Below, one piece after another: positions 58,380 to 64,000 of a stretch of 64,000 nt of DNA. The stretch covers positions 1-64,000 of the forward strand of contig JAHLKI010000029.1 of NCBI GenBank assembly GCA_025602905.1, given 5' to 3'. Within the stretch, counting starts at the first letter, position 1. Each line of letters begins with the position of its first letter. The notes below the pieces were generated by a model. That model made no database searches. It was not told where the DNA came from and saw nothing but the letters and a program-made list of their open reading frames with translations. Source of the DNA: Phlyctochytrium arcticum (Eukaryota; Chytridiomycota; Chytridiomycetes; Chytridiales; Chytridiaceae). The translations under genes were made by a program, and so were the position numbers.

Positions 58380-59120
58380 TGAGGTTTCGTCATTCAACTT
58401 ATTTCATGCAATAGTCTATCACGACATCGTTCAGGAACTCCCCGTCGTTTAATGTATCATAGGCGGCCTGGTGCACAGTCGGGGAGATGAGCCCTTCCAG
58501 AGGATATCGAAATAACCTGGGAAACCAGTCAAAACAACATATCCGCGAACGAAACAAACTGCCCGGCATTTACAAATTATTGGGGATTGAGTCCGTTGTC
58601 TATGTGCATCTTTCGTTTGATAAAACAAGTAATGATATACGCACTTGACTATTGCCGCTTCCTCGTTTTCTCTTGTTCCTGCCACTCTCCAGTATGGTCG
58701 TTTTGATAAACGCGCGAAACGCGATTAGAGCTACTCGAGTAGATCCTGATTTGCCTTCCAAAGGCCGGACGTGAACCTTCCTGGACCATATCGGGCTGCA
58801 AGTCCTTGATCCTTCTCTCCTTCCTTCAAGCACAGACAATATCGACTTCTGTTTCCCGGGTATCCGCACTCACGCGACTTTGAGCTCTTTCCTCTCTTTG
58901 ATTGACCAGATCTACCATCAGTTGCAAGTGCCGACGCGTTCAGCGGGACGCGTTCAATTTTTCTTCTGGACAGCAATCCCGTCTCCTTCTTTGCCTACAA
59001 CTCCAGATGGATCGTGGATCCAGAGTAGGTTGGAAAATTGATAGAAGGCGTTGAAAAAGGTCCTTGTGGTGCCATGCCTGCAAGCAGGTATGGGGTCTTC
59101 CATTGGCTGATCGGCGTGAC
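58380..59120 (-). CDS. Ulp/SENP-like protease fragment (N-terminal part of C48 domain)
   Basis: Minus strand at about 58395-58510 reads LFRYPLEGLISPTVHQ then LNDGEFLNDVVIDYCMK, matching the start of Ulp2/SENP6-7-type peptidase C48 domains (yPp..kggI.it..dl..L.dGEFLNDviIdfyl). A CAG acceptor (about 58511) precedes it, and the upstream frame (EEAAIVK) joins in phase. Upstream basic frames (58600-59120) may be its N-terminal exons. The catalytic His and Cys parts are not found downstream, so it may be truncated. Confidence 0.4.
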
Positions 59121-59439
59121 ATGACCTTTAGTACTAGGTACTGATATCACCCTAGCTGCCTGTGTAGTGCAATCTATAGTTGGTAAAAGAGTGATTTACC
59201 GGTATTCTCAGCATTGACAACCTGGTCAAGTCATAAAATTCATTTGCCTGTTTGTTTGTACCAGGGGGTACCCAGAGCCCAATTCCCAATATTCGGGTCG
59301 CTAAATCTGATAAGAGTGAGAGTGGTCATGAAGGGTGGGTTAAAGAATTATTTATTAAAAACCAAAACAGTGGTAAAGTCAGGAAGTAGAAGAAGGGAAA
59401 GACAGTCGATATATAACGGGCCCCATTATCGTAAACCAT

Positions 59440-60244
59440 TCTTTGGCGTCTTGCCCGCCATCTTGGAGTAAGGCCAAGATTGCTTAATCGTCAATGGGGA
59501 ATTGGAAGGGGTGAGCTATAAACTTACGAGAACATTATCGGTAAAATTTTTCGGATCCGTCAGAAAACCTTCAATATTGCCAATGAGGAAAATCCCGCAG
59601 TCATGGCCATTTTGTTTGTTGCAAAGGTACCTGAGAACTGAATCAGCTTCCAGCATTCAACCGGTCTAATTGAGTTGACTTACTTTGGCGTGTATGCCCA
59701 ACACAGTACTTGCTTGTATGACAATCTGCCGTTTTCCTTCCGCTTCTTTCACCAACCATCTAAAAACCAACCGCATGCGTGTGAACCAGTACGCGCCAAA
59801 CCAAAACCTACTTGTTGAGTTGCTTGATAGCTGCCGGGTGCTGAATTCTCTGGCACTTTGCGCGCAACCGATGCGAACTTGGTTGTACGTGAATCCACCT
59901 CGGTGAAGGGCAACATTGCCGCAACAATTGCGGAGCGCTTTCGTTGGGTCAAGGGCGCGCAGCATGTTGCAAACTTGTTGAGGGAGATCTCGCAACGCAC
60001 TGAAGCCTGAAGACCGTGAGAACCACTGTTCGGACACCCAACTGGCTAGAAGTGGCAAGACAGTGGCAAGACTATTTTGGAACAAAGCTGTCGCTGTTGA
60101 TGGGTCCTTTTGCGAAGTACGAAGTTTTGCTTGATTTACTGTATTGATGTATGCAAGTTGGATAAAAGGGGAGATAGATCTCGGTGTATACACATAAGGG
60201 AAATGGGAAAAGCTTTCATACGTGTAGCCAATGCTACTAGCCAT
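59440..60244 (-). CDS. Possible C-terminal part of a C48 (Ulp) protease
   Basis: Minus-strand exons around 59685-59760 and 59525-59635 join to read TPKYLCNKQNGHDCGIFLIG then NIEGFLTDPKNF. The Q.NG.DCG(I/V)F...IE.FL.DP pattern is the Gln-Cys catalytic end of Ulp/SENP proteases. A further exon may end near 59440. Upstream open frames to 60244 overlap the repeat shared with 305-415. The N-terminal half of the domain is not found here; a related half lies downstream at 58.4 kb in the wrong order. Confidence 0.35.
60125..60235 (-). repeat. Diverged direct repeat, copy B (copy A at 305-415)
   Basis: See 305-415. Here it lies just upstream of SPC3, so promoter function is one possible reason for its conservation. 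Confidence 0.55.
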
Positions 60245-60387
60245 TGGAGAGTTTCAACTTTCAAGTTTCAACAGGTTCATTTCTGGGTACTACGCCACGT
60301 TCAGCAGGGAGTGCGCTTCAGAGTGCGCTTGAATTTGAGAACTTGGCGATTGAGCGAGTCAGGCGACTCACCGCAAAGAACACCACG

Positions 60388-61174
60388 ATGCATACCCCCG
60401 GCCAACGCCTGAATACCATATTCGCCTTCTTTGTCACCGTTCTCTTCTCCGTCCTCACCGCAGCCGCCCTATCCGGTGCCTTTCAAATATGGAGAATCCC
60501 TTCCGACGCGGTCAAGGTCAATATCAAGCTTGTTGACGCTGACATGTAAAGTTCTCACCGCAACGTTTGTTGAGACTCGGGAACTCAAATGTCGGGTTGG
60601 GTTTTTAGAAAAATGGGACGGATCGGGTACTATTATGATTACAGTCAACCACCAATAGAACTCGGTAGCCTAAAATTTGATCTGGATGCCGGTTTGTCAA
60701 ACCCTTCAACCCATGCTTGTTTATGCATCAAAGTTGACTTGAACTTGTAGATTTGACCAAGCTCTGGAATTGGAATACCAAGCAACTCTTCCTGTTCCTG
60801 GTTCTCGACTACCAGACCCCTGATCATGTTAGTAAAGCATTCAAAATCTCGGTACCCCCCCCACAGCATTAATAGTGTCCTCTAGAACCTCAATCATATT
60901 GTGGTCTGGGACGATATCATCACAAGCAAAGCAGACGCCCTCATCAACCTCCGAAAACAAGAAAGCGAGTACCCTTTAGCAGATTTATCCAAGAAAATGA
61001 GGTTTACCCATGCTTCTCAAACCATCTCAACTTCCCCCCCTCTAATCTCTGATATATAGTGGACTTGACGCTAATATGACATTGTACTGGAATATCGTGC
61101 CGAACGTGGGCATGCTCTGGACACAGGCAAAGGGAGCCGCACCCGTGCATTTTCCACAGTATAAAGGCAAATGA
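60388..61174 (+). CDS. SPC3: Signal peptidase complex subunit 3
   Basis: Luminal-facing, single-pass subunit of the ER signal peptidase complex. Exons 60388-60545, 60609-60691, 60751-60827, 60886-61001 and 61060-61174 give 182 aa, the family length, with all phases closing. The N-terminal anchor is RLNTIFAFFVTVLFSVLTAA. Luminal motifs are YYYDYSQPPIELGSLKFDLD, LWNWNTKQLFLFLVLDYQTP, NHIVVWDDIITSKADALINL and the C-terminal MTLYWNIVPNVGML. Introns are 58-64 nt; reading through intron 2 or 3 gives false stops, so an unspliced reading looks like a broken gene. Confidence 0.93.
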
Positions 61175-61179
61175 CGACA

Positions 61180-62190
61180 AACTCGGGGTAATCTAATCTG
61201 ATTGGCAGAGTTGTTGTTCTATAGATCAAGCTCGTATACTGAAGCATTGGGGCAGCCGGGGAGCCATTCATCATGTAAATAGTTGAATTACATTGTTGTC
61301 TTTATTAGGAGGTACAGGATAGCATAGTTGGTCTTCAACTTGCAATGAATGTGTAAAGCGCCGACCGCACTGCCCCGTTGTATTGGTGCACCCGTTCTCC
61401 AAAAGACGAGACTTTCTGTTGTCACAAGCAAGCGCTCGTCAGTAAGAGTCCTTTTCTCGAGGGAAGGATCGCGCGCCTACCTTTGGACACTCGTGGTCTC
61501 AAGAACGGAAACTGTTGCTTACCTTCCAGCTGAACTGCTTGAATGTGCCAAGTCAAGACACGAACTGCGCTACGCGATTGGTTGGGCCATGCTTCATCTC
61601 TTACCGGTGTTTTTGCGGGACATAGGGTGTGTGTTACATTCGACTGGTAGTGTTGCCGGTCTTTGTGTGACGATGATGATAGTCAAACGCGGACAGTCAA
61701 GATATCTTGCGGCACCCTTAGCTGGCTACCAACAACTTCTTTCCCGAAATCTTTTTTTCCTTCTTTTCACGGGTTTAAGATGTGGGATGCCCATGGGGAA
61801 GTCGTAAAGAATAAGGTGATGTGGCATTATTCGAGTATAGGACTATCTCACGTGGGAATCTAGCTTCCCGCCAGGAAAATTCCCAGGGCCAAGAAATTCG
61901 CCATTCAAGAGAACAAAGGGTCATTTACAGCATTGAAGAGGTTTCGTTCACGTTGTTAAAAGGTACCAGCAAAGCGAGCTGAAATGCCCACCGCAGTACT
62001 CCCTGGTCGCGCAGTCACATTCTTTTTCATCTTTGAGCATACAAAGGAAGTTAATATCAACAGAATAAGAAACCAAGCAAGTCAGGATGGTACAACAGTC
62101 ATCATACTCGAGTATGTATTTATATTCTAAATTTACAAAGCATCTCTCAAAATTTTCAGCATCCGGTCTATCATAGTCTATCCATAACCC
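61180..62190. other. No recognisable gene
   Basis: A plus-strand frame 61349-61807 (152 codons) has no family resemblance and no supporting splice context. Probably the 3' flank of the low-complexity gene. Confidence 0.4.
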
Positions 62191-62194
62191 AGGT

Positions 62195-63159
62195 TTAATG
62201 GTTCTGGTTCTTGTTCTGACCGCTGTGGTTGTTTTTGTTGTTGTGGTCGTTCTTCTGGTTTTGGTGTTTGTTCTGGTTGTGGTTGTTCTTCTTGTTATGG
62301 TCGTTGTTGTTGTTCTTCTTGTGGTCTTTGTGCTGGTCGTGGTTATTCTTCTTGTTGTGGTCGTTGTTGTTGTTCTTATGGTCGTTGTTCTGGTCGTGGT
62401 TGTTGTTCTTCTTGTTGTCGTCGTTGTTCTTCTTGTTGTCGTTGTTGTCGTTGTTATTCTTCTTGCCATGGTCGTTGTTGTTCTTCTTGCCATGGTCGTT
62501 GTTGTTCTTCTTGTCATGGTCATTTTTGTCATCGTCATGCTTCTTGTGATCATTCTTCTTCTTGTCATTGTTGTCATTGTCATGCTTTTTGTGGTCCTTC
62601 TGGTTGTCACCGTGCTTCTTCTTGTTGCCAGAGTTCTTCTTGTGGTTGTCCTTTTTCTTGTGGTCCTTCTTCACTTCATCATGCTTGTTGTCAGCGTTGC
62701 CAGCTTTGATAATCCATTCGTGACCACCGTCTTTGACGCCGTCCCACATCTTGGGTGCCTTCTGGACATGATCATCCTTCTTGTGGTCATTGTCCTTCTT
62801 GTCGTAATCTTTTTTGTCGTCGCCCTTCTTGTTGTGATCTTTCTTGTCGTCGCCCTTTTTCTGGTGATCTTTTTTGTTGTCGCCCTTCTTGTGGTCATTG
62901 CCCTTTTTGTCGTGATCTTTCTTGTCGTCGTCCTTTCGGTGCCAAGGAATTTGGCCCGGGAAAGGTCAGGCACCATTGGGGTTAGGCTTGTAGGCCGACT
63001 GTGAAAAAGGAAGCGGGTGTAGGATGAGTACATAGGAAGTTGTCAAGTGGGATAATTTGCTGCGCAGATACTCACCATATCAACGTCGGGCGTGGGGGCG
63101 CCGTAGGCCGAAGAGACAAAAGGCACAATGGCCGCGGCGAGGAGGAAGCAGACCTTCAT
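62195..63159 (-). pseudogene. Secreted Lys/Asn/Asp/His-rich low-complexity protein gene with in-frame stop
   Basis: Exon 63076-63159 codes a signal peptide (MKVCFLLAAAIVPFVSSAYG, cleavage near APTPDVDM). Exon 62195-62998 joins in phase 0 and opens SAYKPNPNGA, then TGA (62966-62968), then continues without another stop for 257 codons: PFPGQIPWHRKDDDKKDHDK, repeated DDKKDHNKKG units, a unique insert (APKMWDGVKDGGHEWIIKAG), and NDHKK/NNNDHGKK repeats to 62195. Composition suggests an intrinsically disordered, charged, possibly metal-binding or wall-associated protein. The single TGA may be a disabling mutation, readthrough, a tiny intron or a sequence error. Confidence 0.55.
62198..62940. repeat. 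Imperfect minisatellite of TTCTTGTYRTGGTCGTTGTTGTT-like units
   Basis: On the plus strand, units such as TCTTGTGGTC, GTTGTTGTTC and TTCTTGCCATGGTCGTTGTTG recur. This is the coding repeat of the low-complexity gene. Confidence 0.9.
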
Positions 63160-64000
63160 GTTGCAAATGGTAGGGAGTGTTCTATTCGATAGCTGAGGGA
63201 AGGGGAGTGTAGTGGTGGATGAGCTTTTCTTGTGGTAAGATGAGCTGGTGATGTTGGTTGGGAAGGGACAACCTCTACCGCTCTTTTATACAAAATGCCT
63301 TTGGGGAAGGCTTTGGATCTTTGGTTGACTGAAGGAAGGATAAATTTTTTTTTCGATTTAACTGTCATCGTCGATCTGCGCAGTTGGAAACCATTGACCT
63401 GAGAACCATGCAAGACGTTGTGCGATCAGATTCTCTTTGCTATTGTTATTTTGCATCTGCCAGCTGGCGGTCGCTGCGCTGACATCTCACACGTTATGTT
63501 TTGACAGGCTCGGACTGTCATTATTGCGCAGGCGCGAGGGTTGACCGAGTGACACAGGGTAAATTCGCCTCAATTTTGGCATTGATGCTCCTTTTACGCA
63601 CCAAGAGTCCAAGACATAATTTACGTGGGCGGCCAAATTTCAGCCAGCCATACCCATTGCATCAGATGAGCTCAACAAATGAATACGTGTCAAAAAGACG
63701 CGTCGACCCGCAAACAAGCAGCGGCGAAATACCCACGGCGACAATGACTGTTTTTGTGGGGACGAAGGTTTAAAACAGATATTTTCATTTGACCGGGGAC
63801 TTGGGAAAAAGTCGTCGTGTAAAACACACCCTTCAGCTTGGACGGTTGTTCGCTTGGGAGATGAACCCTTCTATGAAAAGTAGGATCAAGGAAAGCCCAG
63901 AAAAGCCATTGCCCTCACAGATTTTACAAAGTGGTTGGCCATGTGGAGAGAGAGAGAGCGGGAACTAGAGAACCGGAAATTAAAACGGTGGGAAATTCCA
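63160..64000. other. Upstream region of the low-complexity gene
   Basis: No gene supported. The short GAGAGAGAGAGAG run is at 63945-63959. A TATA-like TTTATACAAA (minus: TTTGTATAAAA) lies near 63283-63293, about 125 bp upstream of the start codon. Confidence 0.4.

Noticed and set aside
60388..60750. SPC3 as a truncated pseudogene ending in a 24-residue novel tail
   Set aside because: Splicing at GTTTGT/TTGTAG and two more introns restores the full conserved SPC3 C-terminus with phases closing, so the apparent truncation is read-through of intron 2.
60645..60869. Minus-strand 74-codon frame
   Set aside because: It is antisense to SPC3 exons 2-3.
62198..63004. 268-codon Val/Leu-rich plus-strand protein, and a 220-codon Thr/Arg-rich minus frame
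   Set aside because: Both are shadows of the KNDH repeat codons; only the minus frame with a signal-peptide exon makes a sensible protein.

Overview
This is eukaryotic nuclear DNA from a fungus, most likely a zoosporic (flagellated) one such as a chytrid. Coding density is moderate, introns are numerous and very short (about 40-170 nt, mostly 50-60, usually GTAAGT/GTATGT...AG), and neighbouring genes are often divergent or convergent. Two genes needed to assemble axonemal dynein arms, DAW1 (25840-27770) and DNAAF5/HEATR2 (43975-47249), imply a motile flagellum. Fungal markers are a GPI-type chitin deacetylase, DUF1769, DUF1748, and a fungal Sso1-like syntaxin. I built exon models by hand; for every gene called confidently the exon phases close and the protein length fits its family.

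Layout. 1-3 kb: decayed repeat DNA with inverted repeats near 125-200 and 1388-1455, a broken ParB-like reading frame and a tRNA-Lys fragment. 3-6.5 kb: minus-strand hypothetical genes, including a seven-exon 296-aa coiled-coil protein (5145-6469). 8.0-11.2 kb: F-box/LRR protein. 11.5-13.0 kb: SKA3-like kinetochore protein, divergent from a BRAT1-like HEAT protein (13.6-16.1 kb). 16-21 kb: gene-poor, with one tRNA-Ser(AGA). 21.5-22.7 kb: syntaxin. 23.1-24.1 kb: proteasome alpha-5. 25.8-27.8 kb: DAW1. 27.9-28.2 kb: V-ATPase subunit e, divergent from a DUF1748 protein. 29.2-31.6 kb: MTG2 and ALG13, divergent. 31.7-32.9 kb: isopentenyl-diphosphate isomerase. 33.1-34.9 kb: an organellar RF2-type release factor carrying SPF and GGQ.

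35-40.3 kb is mostly repeat-derived and holds a 2.8-kb fold-back element bounded by two perfect palindromes. 40.3-51.5 kb is a block of three host genes (DUF1769, DNAAF5, TORC2 subunit SIN1) flanked by an inverted pair of linker-histone H1-like loci; the right-hand copy carries a frameshift. 51.7-54.7 kb holds chitin deacetylase and a PLAC8 protein. 55.7-58.1 kb holds a protein of tandem zinc ribbons joined to an endonuclease-like C-terminus, an architecture I associate with giant viruses and phages, frameshifted and followed by a truncated second copy. 58.4-59.7 kb has two pieces of Ulp/SENP-type C48 protease. 60.4-61.2 kb is SPC3 (signal peptidase complex). 62.2-63.2 kb is a secreted Lys/Asn/Asp/His-rich low-complexity protein gene with an in-frame stop.

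Together the host genes cover flagellar assembly, mitochondrial translation and ribosome biogenesis, secretory and glycosylation functions, TORC2 signalling, mitosis, and cell-wall modification. Between them lie four separate zones of mobile or foreign DNA.
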